From Frigoribacterium sp. (lineage in GTDB: Bacteria > Actinomycetota > Actinomycetes > Actinomycetales > Microbacteriaceae), in assembly GCA_025408445.1 (NCBI GenBank), contig JANYIZ010000013.1, positions 1 to 64,000 of the forward strand: a stretch of 64,000 nucleotides of DNA, read 5' to 3'. The notes under the pieces were generated by a model. It saw only the letters and a program-made list of their open reading frames with translations. It was not told the origin of the DNA and did no database searches. Positions 24,620 through 32,658 of this stretch are shown here, in pieces. A program made the translations under genes and the position numbers. Each line of letters opens with the position of its first letter. Position 1 is the first letter of the stretch.

Positions 24620-25744
24620 GTGTCCCACGTAACCACTGTCACCGCCGCCGAATTGACGAATCGTACGATCCTGCGAAAGGACCTGGTCGCCGATAAGGCT
24701 GCGTTCCTCGACACTAAAATTCCCGGTTCCGAACGAAAAGTGAACTATCCCCTGATCGGATCGGGAGTGTCCGAGAATCCCGATCAGGTCGTTCCGGTCA
24801 CCGAGCCGCACGGATTCGCGTTGGGCGGCGCAGTTATGCCAAGCGGCGTGATCAACAACCTGCACCTGCATTTCACCGCCGAAGTATTCTTCTGTTTTGC
24901 CGGCGAATGGCAGTTCCGCTGGGGGGTGAACGGCACCGATGGTGAGGCGATCGTCAGGGCTGGTGATGTGATTTCCATTCCTACTTGGATCTTCCGCGGC
25001 TTTACAAGCCTTACTGACGACGCCTGGCTCTACACCGCACTCGGACGTGACGAGAGCGGAGGCCTGATCTGGGCACCGTCCGTAATGGCCGAATCAGCCA
25101 AGCACGGAAACTTTCTCGGTAGCGACAACAAGATCATCGAGACCGAGCCCGGGGAGTTCCCGCCGGCCGGAACGGCATTGGCGAAGCCGCTTTCTGAAGC
25201 CCAGCTTGCTGCCCTTCAGGTCGTGTCGGTTGCCGAGATGCGGGAGCGCCTCACTACGCCCGATGACCTCGCCTGGTACTCCGACTCCTTCCTCGACTCC
25301 GGTCTTCCCTCCGGCGGCGCGCAACTCGCGCTTGTCATCGGCTACGGAATCACCGAGCACCGCTTTCAGGCTCCGCGTCTCACCTCACCGCATGGATTCA
25401 GTGTCTCGTGGCTGCGTGCGGCTCCGGGCCTCGGTATGTCAGCTCACCGTATCGAGGACACCCAGGTGCTCATCGTCCGTAGCGGATCCGTGCGGGTGAC
25501 CCTCAATGTTGATGCGCCAGTGAGCACTGTGCTCGGACCGTACGACACCCTCTCTGTCCCGGTCGGCGCTTGGCGCACGATCGAAAGTATCGGAATCGAG
25601 GACGCCGACATCATCGTCATCACCGGCAACGAGGGGAGGAGCTACATCGAATGGGCTCCCGGTGTGATCGCGGACGCGCGCAAACTCGACGTTGCAATCG
25701 ATCCCAACGGATACCTGGCACCTGCCAGTCTCCTCAACGACTGA
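24620..25744 (+). CDS. Bicupin (two cupin domains), probable dioxygenase or isomerase
   Basis: The 374-residue soluble protein has two cupin barrels. The first is near residues 60-140 with INNLHLHFTAEVFFCFAGEW, which holds the His-x-His and Glu metal ligands. The second is near 240-345 with MSAHRIEDTQVLIVRSG. This arrangement occurs in gentisate/homogentisate-type ring-cleaving dioxygenases and in sugar isomerases; the second barrel keeps fewer metal ligands. GTG at 24620 is set by AAAAGGAG six bases upstream. It is transcribed alone, divergent from the aldolase and controlled by the same operator type. No sharper function can be given. Confidence 0.82.
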   Translation: MSHVTTVTAAELTNRTILRKDLVADKAAFLDTKIPGSERKVNYPLIGSGVSENPDQVVPVTEPHGFALGGAVMPSGVINNLHLHFTAEVFFCFAGEWQFRWGVNGTDGEAIVRAGDVISIPTWIFRGFTSLTDDAWLYTALGRDESGGLIWAPSVMAESAKHGNFLGSDNKIIETEPGEFPPAGTALAKPLSEAQLAALQVVSVAEMRERLTTPDDLAWYSDSFLDSGLPSGGAQLALVIGYGITEHRFQAPRLTSPHGFSVSWLRAAPGLGMSAHRIEDTQVLIVRSGSVRVTLNVDAPVSTVLGPYDTLSVPVGAWRTIESIGIEDADIIVITGNEGRSYIEWAPGVIADARKLDVAIDPNGYLAPASLLND

Positions 25745-25844
25745 CCCGTTGTCCCGCCGCCTGTTTTCGGTTCGCTGCCGTCGACAGCCGGCGGGGTGGC
25801 TGCCCTCCAGCCCCCCGTCAAAGGCGTATGAGTCGGGTGGGATC

Positions 25845-25859
25845 ATAGACTTGACCTAT
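25845..25859 (+). promoter_or_regulatory. LysR box covering the -10 and start codon of lysR
   Basis: ATAG-ACTTGAC-CTAT matches the ATAG-N7-CTAT boxes at 15425, 26769 and 30693. It overlaps a possible -10 TAGACT (25846-25851) and ends in the ATG at 25858. Binding here should repress lysR, the usual autoregulation in this family. TCATAGACT-N6-start is shared with the hisD-like gene at 26842, which suggests both transcripts are leaderless. Confidence 0.6.
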
Positions 25860-26772
25860 GACTCTCATTCAGCTCCGCGTGTTTCTTGCGGCCGCGAGAC
25901 TCGGTTCCTTCACGGCTGCTGCGGCAGCGATGCACATGGCGCAGCCGTCGGTATCCGAATTCGTCAAACGTATCGAGCAGGCGTATGGCATGCGCCTGTT
26001 CGTTCGCGGCGGCCGCCGATTGGTGCTTACCCCCGCGGGCGAGGAACTCTTGCCCCTCGCCCAACAGACGGTGGCCAGCGCAGATGCCGCGGATCGCGCC
26101 CTGCGCGCGGTGGCGTCGCTGAGCGGCGGAGTGGCGAGCTTCGGCCTCTTGCGCAATGCCAACTATTACTCGCTGGCCCAGCTGCTCATTGATTTTACCG
26201 AGCAGCACCCCGACGTGCGGCTACGTGTGGTCGGCCTTAATTCCGTGGAGGTGGCGCGTTCGGTGGCGATGGGGGAGCTGGAGGCCGGGCTCGTCGTCCT
26301 CCCGATCGATAGTGAGGGGCTTCGAGTGACGCCACTGAGGCGAGACGAAGTGCTCTATGCGAGCGCAGATCCCACCCACACCGCCGTGCCCGTGACGATT
26401 CACGACCTCGCCGAGCGAAACCTCATCCTCTACGACGCGCACTACGGCTGGAGGGACCCAACCCGTCGCCAGGTCGCAGAGCGCGCCCAGCTCGAAGGAA
26501 TTGTGCTGGAGCCGCGTATCGAGGTGGAGCACGTCGAATCGGCGCTCGCCCTCGTCTCGGCTGGAAGCGGAGATACTTTCGTCGCCCGGGCCGTCTCCGA
26601 GAGCGGCATTTGCCCGCCGAACGTGGGCTTCGTCTCTTTCGCCGAGCCGCTGTACGACACAGTCGCGCTCATCCAAAAAGAGAATGCAGTGCTGTCGCCC
26701 GCGACGAGTGAGCTCATCCGATTTGCTCGCCGAATGGTCACGGAGCCGTCCCAGGCTCTCCTTCAGGCATAG
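25858..26772 (+). CDS. LysR family transcriptional regulator
   Basis: The 304-residue regulator has an N-terminal winged helix-turn-helix (LIQLRVFLAAARLGSFTAAAAAMHMAQPSVSEFVKR in part) and a two-lobed effector domain from about residue 90. It starts at ATG 25858 without a leader ribosome site. The T-N11-A boxes at its own start, at hisD-like 2, at the permease operon and at the ABC operon make it the natural activator of the island. The inducer is unknown; by analogy it should be a pathway substrate or intermediate. hisD-like 2 starts 69 bp downstream. Confidence 0.93.
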   Translation: MTLIQLRVFLAAARLGSFTAAAAAMHMAQPSVSEFVKRIEQAYGMRLFVRGGRRLVLTPAGEELLPLAQQTVASADAADRALRAVASLSGGVASFGLLRNANYYSLAQLLIDFTEQHPDVRLRVVGLNSVEVARSVAMGELEAGLVVLPIDSEGLRVTPLRRDEVLYASADPTHTAVPVTIHDLAERNLILYDAHYGWRDPTRRQVAERAQLEGIVLEPRIEVEHVESALALVSAGSGDTFVARAVSESGICPPNVGFVSFAEPLYDTVALIQKENAVLSPATSELIRFARRMVTEPSQALLQA

Positions 26773-26835
26773 CTAAACCCTATCTAAGCTGTGGAAACTC
26801 CCCCCGTTGTCATAGGGTGAGGCAATTCATAGACT
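26769..26835 (+). promoter_or_regulatory. LysR box plus leaderless promoter of hisD-like gene 2
   Basis: Box ATAG-CTAAACC-CTAT (26769-26783), 23 bp, -35 TTGTCA (26807-26812), 17 bp, -10 TAGACT (26830-26835). The predicted start of transcription, seven bases on, coincides with the GTG start codon at 26842, so the mRNA would be leaderless. The box centre is 66 bp upstream, as at the ABC operon. Confidence 0.68.
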
Positions 26836-26841
26836 CTCACT

Positions 26842-28176
26842 GTGCTACATACCGACGCAGTTCTTGCCCGTCTCGACGGCCAGTTTTCCGTATACAAATC
26901 ACCGAGCGTCATCGCTCCGGCCGCCCAGCGAAACCCTGCTGTCATCGAGAAAGTCACTTCGATGCTCGCCGACATCCAGATCGAGGGCCTCGACGCGGTG
27001 CGCCGTTACGCGGCAGAGCTTGACCGGTGGGACGGCACCGACTTTGAAATCTCGGCCGGGGAGATCGCCTCGAGTGGAGGCCTACTTGCCCCCGAACTGA
27101 AGACTGCGATTGAACTCGGCGCAGAGCGGACCCGTGCGTTCGCCGAGGCGCAGCGCAACCGTCTGCACGACTTCGAGGTGGAGCTGGTTCCCGGCGTTAT
27201 CACCGGGCAACGCTACATACCCGTGGGTTCGGTGGGCGCGTACCTCCCGGCCGGCCAATTCCCTCTTACCGCCAGCGCATTCATGACCATTGGGGTGGCG
27301 AAGGCCGCGGGGGTGCCGAACGTTATCGCCTGCACCCCTCCCGGGCTGGACGGTAAGCCGAACGCCGCTGTGCTCTACGCCGCGTACGTTTCCGGTGTTG
27401 ACCGCGTCTTCTGCCTCGGCGGTGTACAGGCCCTCGCCTCCATGGCGTACGGGCTTTTCACCGGGGTGCCGGTCGACATGCTCGTCGGCGCGGGGAACGC
27501 ATTCGTTGCGGAAGCGAAACGCCAGCTCTTCGGTATTGTGACGATAGACCTTCTCGCCGGACCCTCCGAGGTCGCGGTGATCGCCGACGAGAGCGCAGAC
27601 GCCGAGATCGTCGCCGCCGATCTGCTCGGCCAGGCCGAGCACGGTGTCAACTCTCCCGCCGCGCTCATCACAACGTCGCCGGAGCTCGCCGCGGCTGTGT
27701 TGACCGCCGTGGAAAAGCAGCTCGAAACCCTGTCGACTGCGCACATCACGGGTCCGGCCTGGCGGGACTTCGGATCGATCACCGTTGCGGACAACGCCGA
27801 TGTCGCCATCGAACTCATGGACGATCTGGCGCCAGAACACCTCGAACTCATCACGAAGGACGATGACTACTATTTCGAGCGTCTTCGCAACTACGGCTCG
27901 CTTTTCATTGGAGCATGGAGCACCGTCGCTTACTCGGACAAAGGAATGGCTGGTACGAACCACGTGCTGCCGACCGCGGGTGGCGCCAAACACAGTGCGG
28001 GCCTCTCGGTTTCGCGCTTCCTCAAGCCCCTTACCTTCCAACGCGTGTCGCGCGAGGCCACGCCTGCTCTCGCCGAGGCGGTAGCGGTGATCTCTGCATC
28101 CGAGGGGATGTCAGCCCACCAGGCCACCGCGACGATGCGCCTCGACAGGTTCCAGCCCGATCCTCTCGCCGACTAA
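26842..28176 (+). CDS. Histidinol dehydrogenase family protein, catabolic paralogue 2
   Basis: The 444-residue HisD-fold enzyme keeps the family residues: GQAEHGVNSP, PEHLELITKDD, AYSDKGMAGTNHVLP and GMSAHQATA for the Zn and catalytic sites. It clearly differs from paralogue 1 at 19795, so the two may handle different alcohols or form a hetero-oligomer. Neither is near his biosynthesis genes. It has its own LysR-dependent promoter and GTG start with no ribosome site, in keeping with a leaderless message. It converges on the carbon-nitrogen hydrolase gene with 28 bp between stops. Confidence 0.9.
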   Translation: MLHTDAVLARLDGQFSVYKSPSVIAPAAQRNPAVIEKVTSMLADIQIEGLDAVRRYAAELDRWDGTDFEISAGEIASSGGLLAPELKTAIELGAERTRAFAEAQRNRLHDFEVELVPGVITGQRYIPVGSVGAYLPAGQFPLTASAFMTIGVAKAAGVPNVIACTPPGLDGKPNAAVLYAAYVSGVDRVFCLGGVQALASMAYGLFTGVPVDMLVGAGNAFVAEAKRQLFGIVTIDLLAGPSEVAVIADESADAEIVAADLLGQAEHGVNSPAALITTSPELAAAVLTAVEKQLETLSTAHITGPAWRDFGSITVADNADVAIELMDDLAPEHLELITKDDDYYFERLRNYGSLFIGAWSTVAYSDKGMAGTNHVLPTAGGAKHSAGLSVSRFLKPLTFQRVSREATPALAEAVAVISASEGMSAHQATATMRLDRFQPDPLAD

Positions 28177-28204
28177 CGGACTCTGACAGCACCCTCGCCA
28201 GGAC

Positions 28205-29035
28205 TCAGGATGGCTGTTCTACGACCATCGCGTAAAGGTCGGGGCGGCGATCCGTGAACACCCCGGACAGTTCCGCGAGTTGCTTTTTGCGTGAATCGGA
28301 GGCATCGAGGTCGGCCCAGGCCACGCCATCTCCTGGTCCAACGGTGCTGACTACCCAGCCATCCGCGTCGACGATAGTGGTGCCCTCGTTCCATGCGACA
28401 CCGCGCTCTGTGCCGGCGCGATCCGAGCAAATGATCGACATCCGGTTCACACGCGCCGCAGCCATTGCGATCTGAACCTCCGGGGGCCGCTCGCCGGCGG
28501 GGCGATCCACGTATGGCCAATTCGTCGGGACGGCGAGCATCTTCGCCCCGGCGAGGGCGGCGATCCGGGTCCATTCTGGAAACTCCAGGTCGAAACAGAT
28601 CATGACGCCGAGACGCCCATGGGCGGTCTCGACGATGAGCGGAGCGTCAGAGCCGGGGGTGAAGAATCGCTTCTCCTGGTCCCACAGGTGCACTTTCCGG
28701 TAGATGCCGAGCACGCCGGCGGCAGTGACCACGGCGGCACTGTTGTAGACGGCTCCATCGGCACCGGCCTCCGCGAAGCCGGCCACGATGACGCTGCTCG
28801 GGCGGGTGGAGGCCAGCGCTGCCCATTCGTCGAACAGGGCCCCATCTGCCGGAATCGCGACGGACCGCAATTCCTCCATGTTCTGGAAAACGTAGCCGGA
28901 TGTTGCCAGTTCCGGCAGTACGACGATGTCGGCGCCTTCGCGTAGCGCCCCGGCGATTGCTGCTCCTACCGTCCCCCGATTCACCATCAGGTTCGCGATG
29001 ACCGGGGACATCTGCACGGCGGCGATTCGTGTCAT
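28205..29035 (-). CDS. Carbon-nitrogen hydrolase (nitrilase superfamily)
   Basis: The 276-residue cytosolic amidase-like enzyme has the Glu-Lys-Cys triad: Glu42 in VLPELATSG, Lys114 in YRKVHLWD, and Cys147 in MICFDLEFPE. It hydrolyses a C-N bond, most likely in an amide or a carbamoyl compound; subfamily not resolved. Its ATG overlaps the stop of the upstream permease gene (TGATG), so the two are translationally coupled. It is probably the step that acts on the compound brought in by that permease. Confidence 0.92.
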   Translation of the reverse strand: MTRIAAVQMSPVIANLMVNRGTVGAAIAGALREGADIVVLPELATSGYVFQNMEELRSVAIPADGALFDEWAALASTRPSSVIVAGFAEAGADGAVYNSAAVVTAAGVLGIYRKVHLWDQEKRFFTPGSDAPLIVETAHGRLGVMICFDLEFPEWTRIAALAGAKMLAVPTNWPYVDRPAGERPPEVQIAMAAARVNRMSIICSDRAGTERGVAWNEGTTIVDADGWVVSTVGPGDGVAWADLDASDSRKKQLAELSGVFTDRRPDLYAMVVEQPS

Positions 29036-30507
29036 CAGATCACAATCTCTTTAGCGGAATCAGCAGGGAACTCTTCTGGCTCGGAGCTCATCTTCTTCAA
29101 ACTGATGGCGATGTTATCGGTCAGACCCTTTCGGAAAGAGAGCGCGAGACCGATCAGCAGCCAGACCGCGACAATGTACGGGAAATAGCTGTACGGCGCT
29201 TCCAGGCCGACGGCGTTCTTGTAAAGGGTGTAAAGAACGAGGACCAACGCCAGGATCGGAACGACAATCTGCCATGGGGGTGTCCTTATCTTCTTATTGA
29301 AGAACAGGAATCGGATCGCGCCGACCGTCGCGAGGACGTACGCGACAAGCAGAGCGATCGTTCCGATGGTGAGTGCCCAGAACGTGGCATCGAGAACTGC
29401 AGCGCCGGTCAGTCGCTCGATCACGATCACGATCAGGGCAAGCACGGCGACGACGGACAGGGCGGTGGTGGGAGAGCCGCTGGGGCTGATGCGGGAAAGC
29501 CGACTATTGCTCCCGGTGTCGCGGGCGAGAGCGAACAGCACCCGGGACGCCCCGGATAAGGTGCCGACAAAGATCGCGAACAGGCTGATGGTCGCAGCCA
29601 CGGTGAGTACGTTAGCGAGCCAAGTACCGACGTACGCTCCGGCTAGTTCCCCGTATGGCGCGCTGGAACTCCCAAACGCCTTCACGCCGGCCGCATCTAA
29701 CCCATAGCCGAGGGACTGGGCCACGATGGAAAGAAGGTAAAACACGCCGACCACGAAGATTGCAATCTTCAGCGCACGAGGAATATCCCGCTTCGGATCG
29801 GAAGTTTCCTCACCGAGAGTCGCAGCACCTTCGAAGCCGGCGAAGGCCAGGAACCCGAACACTGCGGCCGCCGCAATGATCCCGATGTCGGTGCCCGCCG
29901 GAAGCTGGAGGAACTTCCATGAGAATAACTTGCCCCCCGGGGCGGTGCCGGTGCCGACTCGAATCAGGATGACAATGTCGAGGAATACGACGAATACCGC
30001 GCCGATCAGCTCCGCGTAAAGAAGAATTCGGGTGATCACGTGCACTTCTCTACGGCCAAGCAGCACCACAAGCGCGAGGGCGACGAGGGTGACCCAGACC
30101 CAGTCCGGGTCGATGCTCGTGCCGAAGCTCTTCAGCAATTGGGTGACGAACAGCCCAATCTCAATGCCGGAGCCAGCTCCGATTGTCACGTAGCCGAGAA
30201 ACAGGGACCACCCGGCGAGAAAGCCGGCTCGGGGGCCGAGCGTAAGCCCGACTGTTGCATAGACAGATCCCGTGTGTGAGATGTGGCGGGACAGCTTGAC
30301 GAAGCCGTAGGCGACCAGCGCGACAGCGATGAGGGCGAAGATGAATGCCCAGGTGGCGCCTCCGCCGAGGATGCTCGCTGCACCAGCGCCAAGGAGTGCC
30401 ATCACCCCCACCGGACCGATCAAGCCGACAGAAAAAGCTGCCGCGTCGGCGACTTTCAATTCGCGCTTCAGGGTTCCCTGGGGCGTCACTACGGGGGAAT
30501 TGGCCAA
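29035..30507 (-). CDS. APC family amino acid/polyamine-type permease
   Basis: The ~490-residue secondary transporter has about twelve hydrophobic segments. It begins with KRELKVADAAAFSVGLIGPVGVMALLGAG, where the unwound first helix of the APC fold lies, and has GFEGAATLGEETSDPKRDIPRAL near residue 220, a family hallmark. I chose TTG at 30507, six bases after AAGGAG; an upstream ATG at 30570 has no ribosome site and adds a very basic stretch. Co-transcribed with the carbon-nitrogen hydrolase gene from a LysR-type promoter. Substrate: a cationic or neutral amine/amino acid is inferred. Confidence 0.92.
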   Translation of the reverse strand: MANSPVVTPQGTLKRELKVADAAAFSVGLIGPVGVMALLGAGAASILGGGATWAFIFALIAVALVAYGFVKLSRHISHTGSVYATVGLTLGPRAGFLAGWSLFLGYVTIGAGSGIEIGLFVTQLLKSFGTSIDPDWVWVTLVALALVVLLGRREVHVITRILLYAELIGAVFVVFLDIVILIRVGTGTAPGGKLFSWKFLQLPAGTDIGIIAAAAVFGFLAFAGFEGAATLGEETSDPKRDIPRALKIAIFVVGVFYLLSIVAQSLGYGLDAAGVKAFGSSSAPYGELAGAYVGTWLANVLTVAATISLFAIFVGTLSGASRVLFALARDTGSNSRLSRISPSGSPTTALSVVAVLALIVIVIERLTGAAVLDATFWALTIGTIALLVAYVLATVGAIRFLFFNKKIRTPPWQIVVPILALVLVLYTLYKNAVGLEAPYSYFPYIVAVWLLIGLALSFRKGLTDNIAISLKKMSSEPEEFPADSAKEIVI

Positions 30508-30640
30508 TGTGGTCTCCTTGCGGCGGGAAGATTTTCTCAGAATGCGGCGCCTTTTTTCACAATGCGACATCCGCCACGAGGTCGACGGGCGAGCCGCACA
30601 CTACAAGACTGGGCCCCCTATTGGGCACAAGGGTACTCAC

Positions 30641-30707
30641 ACGATAGAGACCGGCGTCACCCCGAACAAGAGAGCATATTCCGAGTTCTCCCATCGGATA
30701 TACCTAT
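30641..30707 (-). promoter_or_regulatory. LysR box plus promoter of the permease-hydrolase operon
   Basis: Reading leftward: ATAG-GTATATC-CGAT (30707-30693), 23 bp, -35 TTGTTC (30669-30664), 17 bp, -10 TATCGT (30646-30641). The box has one mismatch to ATAG-N7-CTAT. All spacings equal those of the ABC and hisD-like 2 promoters. The leader to the TTG start is ~127 nt. Confidence 0.6.
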
Positions 30708-31259
30708 AGCTTTTTTCTTAGCCCGAGCGGGTCTGTCGGCGAGCGGGAGAGAGTAAAAGCCAGGAGAGCGCTCCCCACCGGTCGGTTATCGCCTCCGTTC
30801 ACTCCGGCGAATGCCGCCGATCATTGAGCCATCGAGGGTTGCGATGGCGGGAAAAAACTTGCTGGAGCGCATCGAAGTAGTGGGCCTTATGCGCAGGGGG
30901 CTTCCGAACGGCGCTCAATGTCATAACCACGCTAGCCACGATTCACCACACGCCCTGCGAGCGCAGACCCATCGCACGCTCCGAGACGATACCGGGGAGG
31001 GAACGAGGGGTCGTCGGGCTATGGCGATATGGTTCGACCCGAGGTTTCGTGCTGGAGAATCACGGGGCCGAGCGGAATTCCCCCTCACCGTGCGGGACAT
31101 TGCTGGGGGGCGCAAAACGCTCAGCGGAACCGAGGCCGAAGTCTGGCCCGGCCAGCGACCTGGATCGCGGGTGCGATGAATATGATTCATCGATCCGGAT
31201 GGCAAATCCCGGGCGCCGCAGCCGGGCTCCCGCTGGTTCCTGCCGACCATCGAGGAACT
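30708..31259. other. 550-bp intergenic stretch without supported gene
   Basis: Several short open frames exist on both strands but none has protein-like composition or a recognisable motif. The only clear structures are the LysR-type promoter at its left border and the 19-bp palindrome at 31174. Confidence 0.5.
31174..31192. promoter_or_regulatory. Perfect 8-3-8 palindrome, operator-like
   Basis: CGATGAAT-ATG-ATTCATCG has eight-base arms with no mismatch. This size and AT-rich core resemble TetR- or MarR-type operators. It lies about 70 bp before the DUF2316 remnant; the cognate regulator is not identifiable. Confidence 0.5.
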
Positions 31260-31490
31260 ATGACGGACGCCAAACGCTCACAAACGCATCCGCACCAGCG
31301 AAGAGTTGATGGCCAGCCTCCGCCTCAGTGGTCTTACGCTCGAGAAAGTCGGGGAAGTCCTGGGCTTCTCAGCGGGGCAAATCGAGGATACCCTGCACGT
31401 TCGCGACGGATCCCTCGCCGAGCAGTACAACGCCGTCCAGTGGTCCTCGTGCAGGCGGCGCAGGCCACCGAGGGGCCGGGTTCGCACTGC
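31260..31490 (+). pseudogene. DUF2316 family gene remnant with two frameshifts
   Basis: The piece HKRIRTSEELMASLRLSG (31280 on) and the following TLEKVGEVLGFSAGQIEDTL look like the DNA-binding-like core of DUF2316. The start MTDAKR at 31260 is in another frame, joined if one T near 31279 is removed. The tail VLVQAAQATEGPGS continues in a third frame after about 31440. Two shifts and no ribosome site argue that it is dead. It runs into the convergent gene ending at 31499. Confidence 0.5.
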
Positions 31491-31498
31491 GGCCGTCG

Positions 31499-32146
31499 CT
31501 ACTTCAGTGACTGGTGCGGCGCGGTGAAGGCGATCGAGTTCGCGGTGACTCCGACCAGTCCGAGGTTAACCCTGAGCATCGTCGGGGGCAGTTCGTTTCC
31601 CGGCGGAGGCGTCGCCGCCCCGAGCGCGAGGGCCGTGCCATCGAGCAGGGTAGCCGTGAGCGAGTCGAGGTAGACCGTCACGGCGCCGCGAAGCTGCATC
31701 CGCGTCGCATTGGTCACAAGTGATGGCCCGGTGGCCTTGCGCACATCGAGCAGGAAGTCTTCCACGGTCACCCCGTCGGCGACGATCTTGAGAGCGGTGG
31801 TGCGCGTACCGTCCGCCAATGGAACCGTGACTACGCTCACGGAATGAAGGCCCGAGATCGAGATCGAGGAGCCGCCGAGCTGGGCGGCCGGCAGCGTGAA
31901 TATCGGGGCTTCGGTATCCGGCGCTCCCACAACCGACGAGCCGGGCGCTGCCGGCGCGGAGCCAATTCCACCGGGGATGGGGATGGCCGGGAACGTCGGA
32001 ATCGACCCGGGCGCCGGCGCCAGGGTCGAAGTCGGAGTCGGTGCCGGGGACGGCTGTGCCGAGCCGCACTGCATCAGCAGTGGGATGCACATCCCAGCGC
32101 CGGGAACCCGCGCGGCGCTGATACCCGACAGGGCAGCGATGAGCAC
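31499..32146 (-). CDS. Proline-rich exported protein, third gene of the DUF6230 operon
   Basis: The 215-residue product is not a family I can name. It begins with a short hydrophobic stretch (LIAALSGISAA), then CIPLLMQC, a Pro/Thr/Ala-rich linker (residues 30-75), and a beta-rich C-terminal part (about 80-215) with repeated hydrophobic alternation. The start is unsure: GTG at 32146 is the first start codon in a frame open back to the previous gene, yet it lies inside what looks like a signal peptide. The frame upstream reads RRRTAGAPGTLALAAV, so a CTG start near 32214 is conceivable. It follows the DUF6114 gene closely. Confidence 0.7.
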   Translation of the reverse strand: MLIAALSGISAARVPGAGMCIPLLMQCGSAQPSPAPTPTSTLAPAPGSIPTFPAIPIPGGIGSAPAAPGSSVVGAPDTEAPIFTLPAAQLGGSSISISGLHSVSVVTVPLADGTRTTALKIVADGVTVEDFLLDVRKATGPSLVTNATRMQLRGAVTVYLDSLTATLLDGTALALGAATPPPGNELPPTMLRVNLGLVGVTANSIAFTAPHQSLK

Positions 32147-32214
32147 TGCGGCCAGGGCGAGCGTGCCAGGGGCTCCGGCGGTGCGACGGCGCGACGCACG
32201 CCGTGTCGGGCCGG

Positions 32215-32658
32215 TCAGGACCGGCCCGGTACTAAAGGAGCCGGCTCCACCGGGGCGGGATCGGCAGGGGCTTCGGCCGGATCATGGCTCGTGGCGTGGG
32301 CGGCTTTCTTCGGCATCCACGCGACGATCAGGATGCCGCCGATCGCGCCGAGCAACATTCCGATGAAGAAGCCGCCGAGATTTACGCCGATAAGGGAGTA
32401 GACCGACAGCACGAGAACGATCACGCCGTAAAAGATGCGGTGCACCGGCATGAGCATCGCGAGGATGCCGAGCAGGACCATCAGAACGGGGATGATCGTG
32501 GCCTGCAGTCCCTCGATTCCGACCTGAACGTGGATATTGCCGACGTCGAGCTGCCCCGAGAAGAACATCTCCACCCCGGCAAGGGCGGCGAGAATACCGC
32601 CGACAAAGGGCCGCTGGCATCGCCAGGCAGAGAACATAGCGAGACGGGAGGAGGCCAT
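32215..32658 (-). CDS. DUF6114 family membrane protein
   Basis: The 147-residue membrane protein has four hydrophobic segments with the family start RCQRPFVGGILAALAGVEMF and a charged, Pro/Ala-rich C-terminal tail. The ATG at 32658 overlaps the upstream DUF6230 stop (TGATG), so translation is coupled. DUF6114 and DUF6230 genes are commonly paired in actinobacteria; function unknown. A role in the cell envelope is inference. Confidence 0.85.
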   Translation of the reverse strand: MASSRLAMFSAWRCQRPFVGGILAALAGVEMFFSGQLDVGNIHVQVGIEGLQATIIPVLMVLLGILAMLMPVHRIFYGVIVLVLSVYSLIGVNLGGFFIGMLLGAIGGILIVAWMPKKAAHATSHDPAEAPADPAPVEPAPLVPGRS

